This document shows, piece after piece, positions 6,903 through 14,629 of a DNA stretch of 14,629 bases. Below the pieces are notes generated by a model, which did not search any database, was not told where the DNA came from, and saw only the letters and a list, made by a program, of their open reading frames with translations. Both the position numbers and the translations under genes were made by a program. How positions within the stretch are numbered: the stretch's first letter is position 1; every line of letters begins with the position of its first letter. Source of the DNA: Candidatus Brocadiia bacterium (GTDB lineage Bacteria; Planctomycetota; PUPC01; DSUN01); the NCBI GenBank assembly GCA_016782825.1, contig JADHXT010000041.1:1-14629 (forward strand), read 5' to 3'.

Positions 6903-7115
6903 ATGCCGTTTGTGAACGACGTGTGCCTTGCCGACGACGGCCCCGACCGTTGGGGCGAACGCTGCCGACGGGCCGAGCTGCCGGAGGCCGCACGGGACGA
7001 CCTCCCTGTGGCCGGGTGCGGCGAGCCGTTGTCCGACGACCTCGCGTCGGCCATCGCCCCCCGCCGGCTGTTCGACCGGCTCATCGCCGACTTACGCAAG
7101 ACCCACCTCAACTGA
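6903..7115 (+). CDS. Small hypothetical protein, third gene of the signalling operon
   Basis: The 70-aa frame begins with ATG at 6903, 2 nt after the kinase stop; AGGGAG is 6 nt upstream. The longer start at 6885 lies inside the kinase gene and lacks that spacing. It opens MPFVNDVCLADDGPDRWGE, is acidic and Ala/Leu-rich, and ends with a basic helical segment (PRRLFDRLIADLRKTHLN). No signal peptide, membrane helix or known family is seen. It does not read as a remnant of the missing CheW-like domain. The close spacing and good ribosome site support translation, but it could be residual DNA left by a deletion. Confidence 0.45.
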   Translation: MPFVNDVCLADDGPDRWGERCRRAELPEAARDDLPVAGCGEPLSDDLASAIAPRRLFDRLIADLRKTHLN

Positions 7116-7147
7116 GCCTCATGTTCCGGGCGGCGAGGCCCAACAGC

Positions 7148-7176
7148 AAGGGCGGCGCGTGTGTCGCGCCGCCCTT
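7148..7176. terminator. Perfect 12-bp hairpin between convergent genes
   Basis: AAGGGCGGCGCG (7148-7159) and CGCGCCGCCCTT (7165-7176) pair fully around a 5-nt loop. It lies 32 nt after the plus-strand 70-aa gene and 29 nt after the minus-strand ilvB, so it can serve both as a bidirectional terminator. There is no clear T-tract on either side. Confidence 0.65.
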
Positions 7177-7205
7177 GGGGCATGGGTGGGGATGGGCGGC
7201 GGGCG

Positions 7206-8878
<1,673 letters not shown>

Positions 8879-8882
<4 letters not shown>

Positions 8883-9454
8883 GGGAGAATACCCTCTCCG
8901 AAGTTGCGGCGGTCTGGCTTGTCCTCCGCCGGGTCGGGCTCGGGCTCCGACGGCGGCGGATCCTGGGGCGGCTCGATGGGCTCGACAGGCTCGGCGGGCG
9001 GCGCCGGGGGGGGCTCGGGCTCTCCGGCGTCGTCGTCGGTGTCGAGCAGGTCGGTGTGTCGCGGCTGGTAGCCGGGCTCGTCGGCCCGCTGTGCCTCTTC
9101 TTCGTAGGCGGCGATGACCTGGAGCTGGAGCTCCTCGCGGAAGGCGGTGTGGATGGGGTGGGCCACGTCGGCGTGGAGCTTGGCGCGGCCCTCGCCGTCG
9201 CGTTCGGCGCGGTCGGGGGCCAGGGCGTGGCCGCATTCGTTGCAGAAGCGCGCGCGCAGGTGGTTCTTGGCTCGGCAGGCGGGGCACAGGTCGGCCAGCT
9301 TGCGGCTGGGCATGGCGACGAAGAGGCCACGGTTGCCACGGATGATCTTGAGGTCGCGGACGACGAAGCAGTCGTCGAAGGTCACGCTACAGTAGGCGCA
9401 CAGCTTCTCGTCGCGGTCTTCCACCAGCTTGACGCGAATCTCGGTGACCTCCAT
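8879..9454 (-). CDS. spoVG: SpoVG-family protein with inserted zinc-ribbon and proline-rich tail
   Basis: SpoVG proteins are small nucleic-acid-binding regulators. The 191-aa product starts at ATG 9454 after a strong GGAGGAGG (7 nt). Residues 1-50 are typical: MEVTEIRVKLVEDRDEKL, then FVVRDLKIIRGNRGLFVAMPSRK. The family normally continues to the AHPI segment within a few residues; here residues 52-95 are inserted with CPAC (57-60) and CNEC (71-74), a zinc-ribbon pattern. A further CxxC (19-22) replaces the usual residues of strand 2. The SpoVG ending resumes at DVAHPIHTAFREELQLQVIAAYEEE (96-120). Residues 121-191 are acidic and Pro-rich, so probably disordered. The frame to 9763 is upstream noise. 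Its stop overlaps the ilvB start, and ispE lies upstream, near spoVG in Firmicutes too. Confidence 0.9.
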
Positions 9455-9466
9455 CGCGGTCCTCCT

Positions 9467-9483
9467 CCCGCCCATTGGGCGGG
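9467..9483 (-). promoter_or_regulatory. Hairpin abutting the spoVG ribosome binding site
   Basis: CCCGCCC (9467-9473) and GGGCGGG (9477-9483) make a perfect 7-bp stem with a 3-nt loop. In the minus-strand mRNA the 3' arm runs directly into AGGAGG, the ribosome site of spoVG. It could affect ribosome access or mark an RNA end between ispE and spoVG. Confidence 0.4.
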
Positions 9484-9516
9484 CGCTCGACGGGCGTTTC
9501 CCCACGCGGCTGCGGA

Positions 9517-10404
9517 TCAGCCGCGCGTGATGCGCACGCCGTGGTCGATGCTCCGTACGACACACACAGGCCCGGCCCTGAGGGTGGCGGCGCTCTCCCG
9601 CGCGCGGGTCGCGTCGTCGGGCCGGCAGAGGCCGAAGATCGCCGAGCCGCTGCCGGTCATGAGCGCGCCAGCAAGCAGGGGGCTGGCGGCCAGTTGTGCC
9701 TTCACCTCGGCGAGGGACGGCTCCAGGCGGAATGCAGGAGGCTCGAGCCGATTGAACAGGCATCGGCCCAGGGCGTCGAGGGAGCCCTCGCCCAAGGCGC
9801 GGCGCATCATCGTACTATTTATCTCTATAGCTGTCAAGGGAAACCGAAGCTCCCGATACGCTGCCGCCGTGGACACCCCGACGGGCGGACAGAGCAACAC
9901 GGCGTGGAAGCCGGCGCGGACGGCGAGGGGCTCCACCCGCTCGCCACGCCCCGTGCAGTGGGCGGCGCCGCCCGTGAGAAAGAAGGCCACGTCGGAACCC
10001 ACGGCGGCCGCCACGTCGGCAAGCTCTGCCGACGAAAGGCCGAGGCGCCACGCGCGCGCGAGGCCGGCGATGGCCCCGGCCGCGTCGCTGCTGCCGCCGC
10101 CGAGGCCCGCTTCGGACGGAATGCGCTTGACGAGCCGCAGATGGGCGCCGCCGCGGCAGCCGGCACGCTCGCGCAGGGCCTGGGCGGCGCGGATCACGAG
10201 GTTGCGCCCGTCGGTGGGCAGGCTGGGGTCGGAGCATTCGAGGGTGAGTGCGGGGCCGGGGCGGGGCTCGATGTGCAGGTCGTCGTAGAGGTCGATGGCC
10301 TGCATCACGGTATCGAGGTCGTGGTAGCCGTCGGGCCGGCGGCGCACCACCTCCAGAAAGAGGTTCAGCTTGGCCGGGCAGCGCACGATGAGTTCTGCGT
10401 CCAT
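9517..10404 (-). CDS. ispE: 4-diphosphocytidyl-2-C-methyl-D-erythritol kinase
   Basis: IspE phosphorylates the 2-hydroxyl of CDP-methylerythritol with ATP in the MEP (non-mevalonate) isoprenoid pathway, in the cytoplasm. It belongs to the GHMP kinases. The 295-aa protein from ATG at 10404 has PAKLNLFLEV with catalytic K12, RPDGYHDLDTVM (24-34), the glycine-rich ATP loop PSEAGLGGGSSDAAG (96-110), GSDVAFFL with catalytic D138, and the C-terminal MTGSGSAIFGL motif. The longer frame to 10446 adds 14 residues overlapping the promoter, so the inner ATG (GAGG about 10 nt upstream) is preferred. An AT-rich patch codes for TAIEINSTMMRR in the middle and may hold a promoter for spoVG and ilvB. The gene leads the ispE-spoVG-ilvB run. 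Confidence 0.95.
   Translation of the reverse strand: MDAELIVRCPAKLNLFLEVVRRRPDGYHDLDTVMQAIDLYDDLHIEPRPGPALTLECSDPSLPTDGRNLVIRAAQALRERAGCRGGAHLRLVKRIPSEAGLGGGSSDAAGAIAGLARAWRLGLSSAELADVAAAVGSDVAFFLTGGAAHCTGRGERVEPLAVRAGFHAVLLCPPVGVSTAAAYRELRFPLTAIEINSTMMRRALGEGSLDALGRCLFNRLEPPAFRLEPSLAEVKAQLAASPLLAGALMTGSGSAIFGLCRPDDATRARESAATLRAGPVCVVRSIDHGVRITRG
9809..9837 (-). promoter_or_regulatory. Putative promoter inside ispE for spoVG-ilvB
   Basis: On the minus strand a perfect TTGACA (9837-9832) is followed by 17 nt and TACGAT (9814-9809; four of six to TATAAT). It lies in a conspicuously AT-rich patch within the otherwise GC-rich ispE, about 355 nt upstream of spoVG. Hexamers could arise by chance in an AT-rich patch. 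Confidence 0.35.
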
Positions 10405-10451
10405 GGTGTTCACGCCTCGGTTGCGTCCATCCACTGGCCCGGCCACGTGCC

Positions 10452-10480
10452 ATTATAGGCCAGGGATCGCCGTGCGGCAA
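10452..10480 (-). promoter_or_regulatory. Putative sigma70-like promoter of ispE
   Basis: On the minus strand TTGCCG (10480-10475, four of six) is followed by 17 nt and a perfect TATAAT (10457-10452). The expected start near 10445 gives a leader of about 40 nt to the ATG at 10404. It sits in the 99-nt gap between ispE and the carboxypeptidase gene. Confidence 0.6.
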
Positions 10481-10503
10481 CACATGTCGTGTCAGGAGAG
10501 GGG

Positions 10504-12018
10504 CTACTCCGCCCGCTTCGGTGCGTAGCGTGAGGCGTGGAGGCAGATGCGGTCTTGCGCGATGCGGCACGCAGTGAGGCCGCCGCGGAAGCCATTCACC
10601 AGCACCGAGAAGGCCAGCAGCCGCCCGCCGAGGGTCTCCACGTAGCCCGAGAGCGCCGACACGCCGTTGATGTAGCCCGTCTTGGCAGCCAGGCGCCCCT
10701 GGAGCGGCAGGAGCAGGCTGCGGCGGCGCAGGGTGCCCGTCTGGCCGGGCTGGGCGAGGGAGTGCCAGTAGAGGGAGCCGGTGCGGCGGCAGTTCATGTA
10801 GGCGAGCAGCGCGGTGATCTGCCGGGGCGTGAAGCGGTTGTTGCGCCCCAGCCCCGAGCCGTCGGCGTAGGCAAACACGCCCCGCACGCCGGCCTCGCGG
10901 AGAAACGCCGCGACCGCGGCGGCGCCGGCGATGAAGCTGCCCTTGCCCTGCTTCTCGCGGCCCAGGGTCTTGAGCATCTGCTCGGCGTAGAAGTTCTGGC
11001 TGTTCGTGTTGGCCACGGCCACGCTGTCGGCCAGGGAGGAAGTGGTGGTGACGATCTCGTGGTATTCGTCGGGGCGGAAGCGGTAGTCGGTGGGGCGGAG
11101 CCGCACGAGGCCGGCCACTTTAATGCCCTTGGCCTGGAGCACCTCGCGGAAGACGGTGGCCGTGTAGCGTGCGGGGTCGTGGATGGTGATGGAGCTGCGT
11201 TGCGGCCCACGGCGGTGGTGGATGGTGCCGCTCACGTTGATCTGGTTCCTGCCCCTCAGGCGATGGATGATCACGCGGTTGCCGCTGCGGCTGGTGCGGC
11301 AGGTGTTGGCCACGCGCACGTAGCTGGTGGCGGGATCGGTGGTCACGATGGCGAGATTGCCGCTCTTGCTGCTGGGGCGGACGATGATGTCCACGCAACT
11401 GTCGTTGAGCGACAGGGCGCACACCCCGGCGCGGTACCAGGCGGTGTAGGGCTCGGGCCAGTCGGGGTGGGTGTATTGGCGGTCGAAATAGCTGTCGTCG
11501 GCCACGATGTCGCCGCGCACGGTCTTGATGCCGGCCGCGGCCACGGCCTTGGCCCACCCTTCGAGCACGGCGGTGGTCTTGCCGTCGTGGAAGCGGCCCG
11601 AAATGTTCGGGTCGCCGCGGCCGATCACCAGCAGGTCGCCTTTCAGCGTGCCATCGCCCTGCATCTTGCCCACGGCGGCCACGGAAGTGCGGAACTGGAA
11701 GTCGGCCCCCAGCAGCTCCAGTGCCGCGGCGGTGGTCACGAGTTTGTTGTTCGAGGCCACGGCGAGCAGGCGGTCGGCGTTGTGGGCGAACACCATTTCG
11801 CGGCTCACCAAGTCGAACAGCGCCACGCCCACGTCGGCGCCGCGCAGCCCCTTGCCCGCCAACTCCTGCTGCATGAGGGCGGTCAACTGCTTCTTGTCGA
11901 GCGTGGGCGAGGGGGCCGCTTTGGGCGCCGCGCCGCCCGCGAGGGCGCACGCCGCAAGCAGACTCAGCGCGGCGCCGAGAACCAGTCGCGAGTGGCGGAG
12001 TGGTGGGCGCGTCATCAT
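10504..12018 (-). CDS. dacB: D-alanyl-D-alanine carboxypeptidase/endopeptidase, PBP4 type lipoprotein
   Basis: PBP4-type enzymes trim or cleave peptidoglycan cross-links outside the cytoplasm. The 504-aa product is near the usual DacB length (about 480). A lipobox LAAC with Cys24 ends the signal sequence, so it is probably membrane-anchored. The three penicillin-binding motifs are all present: SNNK with nucleophile S89, SQN at 340-342 (in ANTNSQNFYAEQML) and KTG at 446-448 (AAKTGYINGVSALSGY). Between motifs 1 and 2 lies the long insertion typical of PBP4, including GDIVADDSYFD and a Ser/Asn/Arg-rich beta region. DGSGLGRNNR (386-395) matches the family DGSGLSRxNR element. The gene begins 13 nt after the TPR lipoprotein gene, so they are co-transcribed. 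Either ATG at 12018 or the next at 12015 could start it; the ribosome site is weak. Confidence 0.92.
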   Translation of the reverse strand: MMTRPPLRHSRLVLGAALSLLAACALAGGAAPKAAPSPTLDKKQLTALMQQELAGKGLRGADVGVALFDLVSREMVFAHNADRLLAVASNNKLVTTAAALELLGADFQFRTSVAAVGKMQGDGTLKGDLLVIGRGDPNISGRFHDGKTTAVLEGWAKAVAAAGIKTVRGDIVADDSYFDRQYTHPDWPEPYTAWYRAGVCALSLNDSCVDIIVRPSSKSGNLAIVTTDPATSYVRVANTCRTSRSGNRVIIHRLRGRNQINVSGTIHHRRGPQRSSITIHDPARYTATVFREVLQAKGIKVAGLVRLRPTDYRFRPDEYHEIVTTTSSLADSVAVANTNSQNFYAEQMLKTLGREKQGKGSFIAGAAAVAAFLREAGVRGVFAYADGSGLGRNNRFTPRQITALLAYMNCRRTGSLYWHSLAQPGQTGTLRRRSLLLPLQGRLAAKTGYINGVSALSGYVETLGGRLLAFSVLVNGFRGGLTACRIAQDRICLHASRYAPKRAE

Positions 12019-12031
12019 CTGCCCCGGCGCC

Positions 12032-12766
12032 CTACTTGGCCTTCAGGCGCTGGAGCCCTTCCTTGGCATGCTTTTCCCACTCGGTGCCGGGGAACTTGTC
12101 GACGAGCTGCTGGAACACCTCGCCGGCCTTGTCGGCTTGGTCGAGCTCCTCGTGGGAGCGGGCGACCCAGTACCACGACGCCGGGGCGAGAGGGCTCTTG
12201 GGGTTCTTCTCGGCGAGGGTGCGGAAGCCCACGATGGCCTGGTTGTAGCGGCCCTTGCGAAAGTGGGTGCGGGCCGTCCCGAAGTTCTTCACGATGGGCA
12301 GCTTGGGCTTCAGCCAGTCGCCCGGCCGCCACCAGCGGGTCTTGCGCTTGTAGTCGGGCAGGTTGGGCAAGGGCGCGGTCACGTGCGAGAGGTCTTCCTG
12401 GCCGAAGGCGGCCCAGCGGGAGCTCTTGTAGTCCTGGATGAGCAGCTTGTAGGTGGCCTCGGCCTTCTTGGCCTGGCCGGCGTGGAACTGCGAGCGCGCC
12501 AGGTGGTAGAGCGCGGCCGGCTCGAGGGGCGTCTTGGCGTTTTTCTGGAGCCACGCATCGAAGGCCTTGACGGCCGCGTCGTGCTTGCCCTGGGTGTAGA
12601 GCTTCTTCGCCGCGTCGTACTCGCTCGCCGCCGTCACCTTCCTGGCCGGCCACAGCCGGGGCATGCTCGGCATCTTGACCTTCGGCATATGCTGGCAGCC
12701 GGTGAAGCTCACCAGCACGGTGGCCAGCACCGCGGCCACGCCACGGACGGTTGCTCGCTGGAACAT
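12032..12766 (-). CDS. TPR lipoprotein (BamD/YbgF-like)
   Basis: The 244-aa protein starts at ATG 12766, with GAGGAG about 7 nt upstream; the frame extends to 12838 but the inner start begins the signal peptide. The signal region VLATVLVSFTGC ends in Cys24; Phe at -3 is unusual for a lipobox but tolerated. Residues 45-130 carry TPR-like helices (SEYDAAKKLYTQGKHDAAVKAF, then AALYHLARSQFHAGQAKKAEATY). A Trp/Pro-rich linker (KTRWWRPGDWLKPK) follows, then a second TPR pair (FGTARTHFRKGRYNQAIVGF and SWYWVARSHEELDQADKAGEVF). This pattern is seen in envelope-assembly lipoproteins such as BamD and CpoB. It is upstream of and probably co-transcribed with the PBP4-type gene, which suggests a cell-envelope role. 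The partner is unknown. Confidence 0.8.
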   Translation of the reverse strand: MFQRATVRGVAAVLATVLVSFTGCQHMPKVKMPSMPRLWPARKVTAASEYDAAKKLYTQGKHDAAVKAFDAWLQKNAKTPLEPAALYHLARSQFHAGQAKKAEATYKLLIQDYKSSRWAAFGQEDLSHVTAPLPNLPDYKRKTRWWRPGDWLKPKLPIVKNFGTARTHFRKGRYNQAIVGFRTLAEKNPKSPLAPASWYWVARSHEELDQADKAGEVFQQLVDKFPGTEWEKHAKEGLQRLKAK

Positions 12767-12814
12767 GCACGCGCTCCTCGGAAGGTAGATGGATGGTTTG
12801 CAGCACCGGCCGGC

Positions 12815-12843
12815 AGAGTAGCACAAGCCCCCCGGCAAGTCAA
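12815..12843 (-). promoter_or_regulatory. Putative promoter for the TPR lipoprotein-dacB operon
   Basis: On the minus strand TTGACT (12843-12838, five of six) is followed by 17 nt and TACTCT (12820-12815, three of six). The expected start near 12808 gives a leader of about 40 nt to the ATG at 12766. Confidence 0.4.
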
Positions 12844-12862
12844 ACTGCCCGCCGTGCCGCGG

Positions 12863-13396
12863 TCACGGCGTCCTTTTGCCCTTGCTGCCGCTCTGCTTCT
12901 CCAGCGCCCGCAGCAGGTCGCCCCGTCGCTTGTGCCACGCCGCCGAGTCGATGCCTAGCCGATCGGTGATCGGCACCTCCCAGATGCGCCGCGCCGTGCC
13001 GCCGCCCGTTGCCTCGGCGATGCGGGCAAACTCGCCGTCCAACTCCACGTTGCGCGCCGTGAGGAGGATGGCCTGGATGCCCCGCTCCCCGAGGTCCCAC
13101 CTCACGCGGGCACGGGTGTGCCCGTCCACGATGTACGACAGGCCCAGCCGGCCGCGGTAGACCAGGATCGGCTCGTCGGTGCGGTAGCCGTCGTGGAGCA
13201 CCAGCTCGTATTTCACCCGCTCGATTTCGCTCTGGGTGGTCACCAGCGGGCGCAGCTCCACCTCGCACTCCTGCTGCGCCAGCCGAATGCCGTACTTCTC
13301 CTCCGCGTAGTCGATCCACACGCGGTGGGAGAGCTCGGAGTGTTCCCCTGCCGGCTTGTTGCTCTGCTTTCCCGCTGATCGCCCTTTGGGACCCAT
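12863..13396 (-). CDS. ParB-like domain protein
   Basis: The 177-aa product starts at ATG 13396 after GAGGAGGAG; the frame extends to 13444 but lacks a better start. Residues 75-112 contain a ParB/Srx-type core: EPILVYRGRLGLSYIVDGHTRARVR, where DGHTR (91-95) matches the DGHxR motif of ParB-like nucleases and CTPases. The N-terminus is basic and Ser/Lys-rich. The C-terminal half includes LTARNVELDGEFARIAEAT and a basic helical tail ending QSGSKGKRTP. It lacks the HTH of plasmid ParB, so chromosome partition is unlikely; ParB-like domains without HTH occur in phage and DNA-modification gene sets. It is divergent from a 77-aa gene and a DNA methyltransferase 160 nt away. A weak hairpin (12851-12869) overlaps its stop codon. 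The function is inferred from this context. Confidence 0.7.
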   Translation of the reverse strand: MGPKGRSAGKQSNKPAGEHSELSHRVWIDYAEEKYGIRLAQQECEVELRPLVTTQSEIERVKYELVLHDGYRTDEPILVYRGRLGLSYIVDGHTRARVRWDLGERGIQAILLTARNVELDGEFARIAEATGGGTARRIWEVPITDRLGIDSAAWHKRRGDLLRALEKQSGSKGKRTP

Positions 13397-13415
13397 CGCT
13401 CCTCCTCTGATCATC

Positions 13416-13444
13416 AGGATAGCTGCGCCGTCGCCAGAAAGCAA
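13416..13444 (-). promoter_or_regulatory. Weak promoter-like pair for the ParB-like gene
   Basis: On the minus strand TTGCTT (13444-13439) is followed by 17 nt and TATCCT (13421-13416). The -10 matches four of six and the -35 three. The leader would be only about 13 nt, so a different site may be used. Confidence 0.2.
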
Positions 13445-13478
13445 AGGGTTTCTATGTGTGCAGACAGACCGAATGGCG

Positions 13479-13507
13479 TTGAAACAGGCAGCAGATCAGT
13501 GTAGACT
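13479..13507 (+). promoter_or_regulatory. Putative promoter for the 77-aa gene and methyltransferase
   Basis: TTGAAA (13479-13484, five of six) is followed by exactly 17 nt and TAGACT (13502-13507, four of six). The expected start near 13514 leaves a leader of about 40 nt before the ATG at 13556. Confidence 0.45.
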
Positions 13508-13555
13508 TGCTCCCGCCAGCTTCCATGTTCCGGGGACACCCATCAGGAGAAGGCC

Positions 13556-13789
13556 ATGGCACGGGGTGAGATCGACGTCTGCAACGTTACTGCTTACCGC
13601 AAAGGGCGTGGGCAGTCCGAATGCGAATTGATCATCGCTTATTTCAATAAGTCATATAGCAAGGAGGTGGTTCTGCGCACAGTCGATGCAGATGGCATCG
13701 CTCCCATAGTCGCGGTGCTCACACCAGAGCAGGCCCGTGTGATCGCCAGTGGCCTTCTCAGCGCTGCGGCGAGGGTGGAGAAGAGGTGA
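13556..13789 (+). CDS. Small AT-rich hypothetical protein, partner of the methyltransferase gene
   Basis: The 77-aa product follows AGGAG about 6-8 nt upstream of ATG 13556. It opens MARGEIDVCNVTAYRKGRG, has two beta-like stretches (ECELIIAYF and KEVVLRTVDADG) and ends with the helix LTPEQARVIASGLLSAAARVEKR. No family is recognised; the LTPEQAR-type C-terminal helix is a common feature of small uncharacterised proteins. The methyltransferase begins 6 nt later, so the two are probably one operon. Its base composition is strikingly AT-rich against the surroundings (25 of 60 G/C at 13621-13680), suggesting horizontal transfer. A regulator or cofactor role for the methylase is a guess. Confidence 0.7.
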   Translation: MARGEIDVCNVTAYRKGRGQSECELIIAYFNKSYSKEVVLRTVDADGIAPIVAVLTPEQARVIASGLLSAAARVEKR

Positions 13790-13795
13790 AATCTA

Positions 13796-14626
13796 ATGCG
13801 TAGGCAAGGAGTGACTTCGAGGCCCCGCCCCCGCAAGCCCTTCGCCGGCCTCGACCGCATCATTTGTGGCGACGTGCTCGACGTGCTGGCCGCCGTCCCA
13901 CGCCAGTCCGTCCATCTCATCATCACCTCGCCGCCCTACAACCTGGATAAGGACTACGAGGAGCACTCCGACGACCTCGAGGACCGCGCGTACCTGGCCT
14001 GGATGAAGAAAGTGTGGCGCGCCGCCATCAAGACCCTCGTGCCCGGCGGGCGGCTGTGCATCAACATCGGCGAGAACAAGCGGCAGTATATCTCCAACCC
14101 CACCTACAGCGCCTTCATCCAGCAGCTCGTGTCGCTCAAGATGCTCTATCGCGGCACCATCATCTGGAACAAGCATTCCGCCGCCAAGCACTGCGCCTGG
14201 GGCTCGTGGAAGAGCCCGTCCAACCCCCACCTCGTGCCCCGCCACGAATACATCCTCGCCTTCTCGAAGGGACAGTGGAAGCTCGACGGCGACAAGGCCG
14301 ACAGCGATATCAGCGACAAGGAGTTCATGAGCTGCACCCGCAGCGTGTGGGTCTTCGGCACGGAGAGCAAGAAGCGGGTGGGCCACCCGGCGCCCTTCCC
14401 CGAGACGCTGCCCGAGCGGCTCATCAAGTTCTACAGCTACCGCGGGCACACGGTGCTCGATCCCTTCGGCGGCAGCGGCACGGTGGCGGTGGTGGCGGCG
14501 CGGCTGGGCCGCCACTTCATCCACGGCGACAATTCCCCCCAATACTGCGAGCTGGCCCGCAAGCGCCTGACCGAGGCCCACGGCCTCTTCCTCGACCCGC
14601 GCATCATTCCTGTGGAAGAGCTGTAG
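13796..14626 (+). CDS. Beta-class DNA methyltransferase (N4-cytosine or N6-adenine), SPPY type
   Basis: The enzyme transfers a methyl group from S-adenosylmethionine to an exocyclic amino group in DNA. The 276-aa protein has the catalytic motif IV TSPPY at 44-48 near the N-terminus and the AdoMet-binding motif I DPFGGSGT at 222-229 near the C-terminus. This IV-before-I order defines the beta class. Motif X, PETLPERLIKFYS, precedes motif I. The segment between (about 110-180, with WGSWKSPSNPHLVPRHEYILAF) fits a target-recognition region. SPPY is most common in N4-cytosine enzymes but occurs in N6-adenine ones, so the base is not assigned. AGAGGTG precedes the ATG. No endonuclease is next to it in the window, so it looks orphan, though the right edge is only 3 nt away. 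The neighbouring ParB-like protein suggests phage or plasmid origin. Confidence 0.9.
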   Translation: MRRQGVTSRPRPRKPFAGLDRIICGDVLDVLAAVPRQSVHLIITSPPYNLDKDYEEHSDDLEDRAYLAWMKKVWRAAIKTLVPGGRLCINIGENKRQYISNPTYSAFIQQLVSLKMLYRGTIIWNKHSAAKHCAWGSWKSPSNPHLVPRHEYILAFSKGQWKLDGDKADSDISDKEFMSCTRSVWVFGTESKKRVGHPAPFPETLPERLIKFYSYRGHTVLDPFGGSGTVAVVAARLGRHFIHGDNSPQYCELARKRLTEAHGLFLDPRIIPVEEL

Positions 14627-14629
14627 GGG

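Noticed and set aside
8883..9287. N-terminal extension of the ilvB frame
   Set aside because: It reads spoVG out of frame; acetolactate synthases begin at the SKTGAQLF-type segment, which follows the TTG at 8882.
9455..9763. N-terminal extension of the SpoVG frame
   Set aside because: It overlaps ispE in another frame, reads as Arg/Pro-rich noise, and the ATG at 9454 has a strong ribosome site and the typical SpoVG start.
10537..12441. Plus-strand open frame of 634 codons opposite the carboxypeptidase gene
   Set aside because: Antisense to a PBP4-type protein with all three catalytic motifs; no ribosome site or domain signature.
12863..13396. Chromosome partition ParB
   Set aside because: The DGHTR core is present, but no HTH and no parA partner are seen, and the protein is only 177 aa.

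Overview
The window comes from a GC-rich bacterial chromosome. Several traits fit Planctomycetota or a relative: an excisionase-type helix-turn-helix fused to a receiver domain, a secreted LamG/DUF1080-like protein, SpoVG next to ispE, and many Ala/Pro-rich lipoproteins. This assignment is inference from gene style; no rRNA or other phylogenetic marker is present. No tRNA, rRNA, CRISPR array, transposase or origin was seen.

Layout. 1-1168 (minus): start of a long coiled-coil protein that runs off the left edge. 1386-3693 (minus): a two-gene, overlapping, lower-GC cassette, made of an unrecognised 419-aa protein followed by a protein with a PD-(D/E)XK nuclease-like signature. This is the most novel-looking unit. 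3773-4489 (minus): a secreted ConA/LamG-like protein. 4726-7115 (plus): a signalling operon of HTH-receiver protein, CheA-type kinase without its CheW-like domain, and a 70-aa unknown. It converges on a strong hairpin at 7148-7176. 7206-10404 (minus): ispE, then spoVG, then ilvB. The spoVG stop overlaps the ilvB TTG start, and SpoVG carries an inserted zinc ribbon. 10504-12766 (minus): a TPR lipoprotein followed by a PBP4-type D-Ala-D-Ala carboxypeptidase. 12863-13396 (minus): a ParB-like protein, divergent from 13556-14626 (plus), which holds a 77-aa AT-rich gene and a beta-class DNA methyltransferase.

How the genes work together. The cell-envelope pair (TPR lipoprotein and DacB-like enzyme) would act in peptidoglycan maintenance. 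IspE makes isoprenoid precursors, IlvB starts branched-chain amino-acid synthesis, and SpoVG is a nucleic-acid-binding regulator. The HTH-receiver and CheA-like kinase form a phosphorelay candidate with transcriptional rather than flagellar output. The methyltransferase/ParB-like cluster and the nuclease-like cassette are accessory, with lower GC than the housekeeping genes (by hand count 25/60 at 13621-13680, 31/60 at 2521-2580 and 32/60 at 1861-1920, against 45/60 at 6601-6660).

No stretch above 300 bases lacks a gene. The longest gaps are 1169-1385 (promoter-like site, GC-rich tract, hairpin) and 4490-4725 (divergent promoter region with an inverted repeat). Promoter calls rest on hexamer matching by eye and are tentative.
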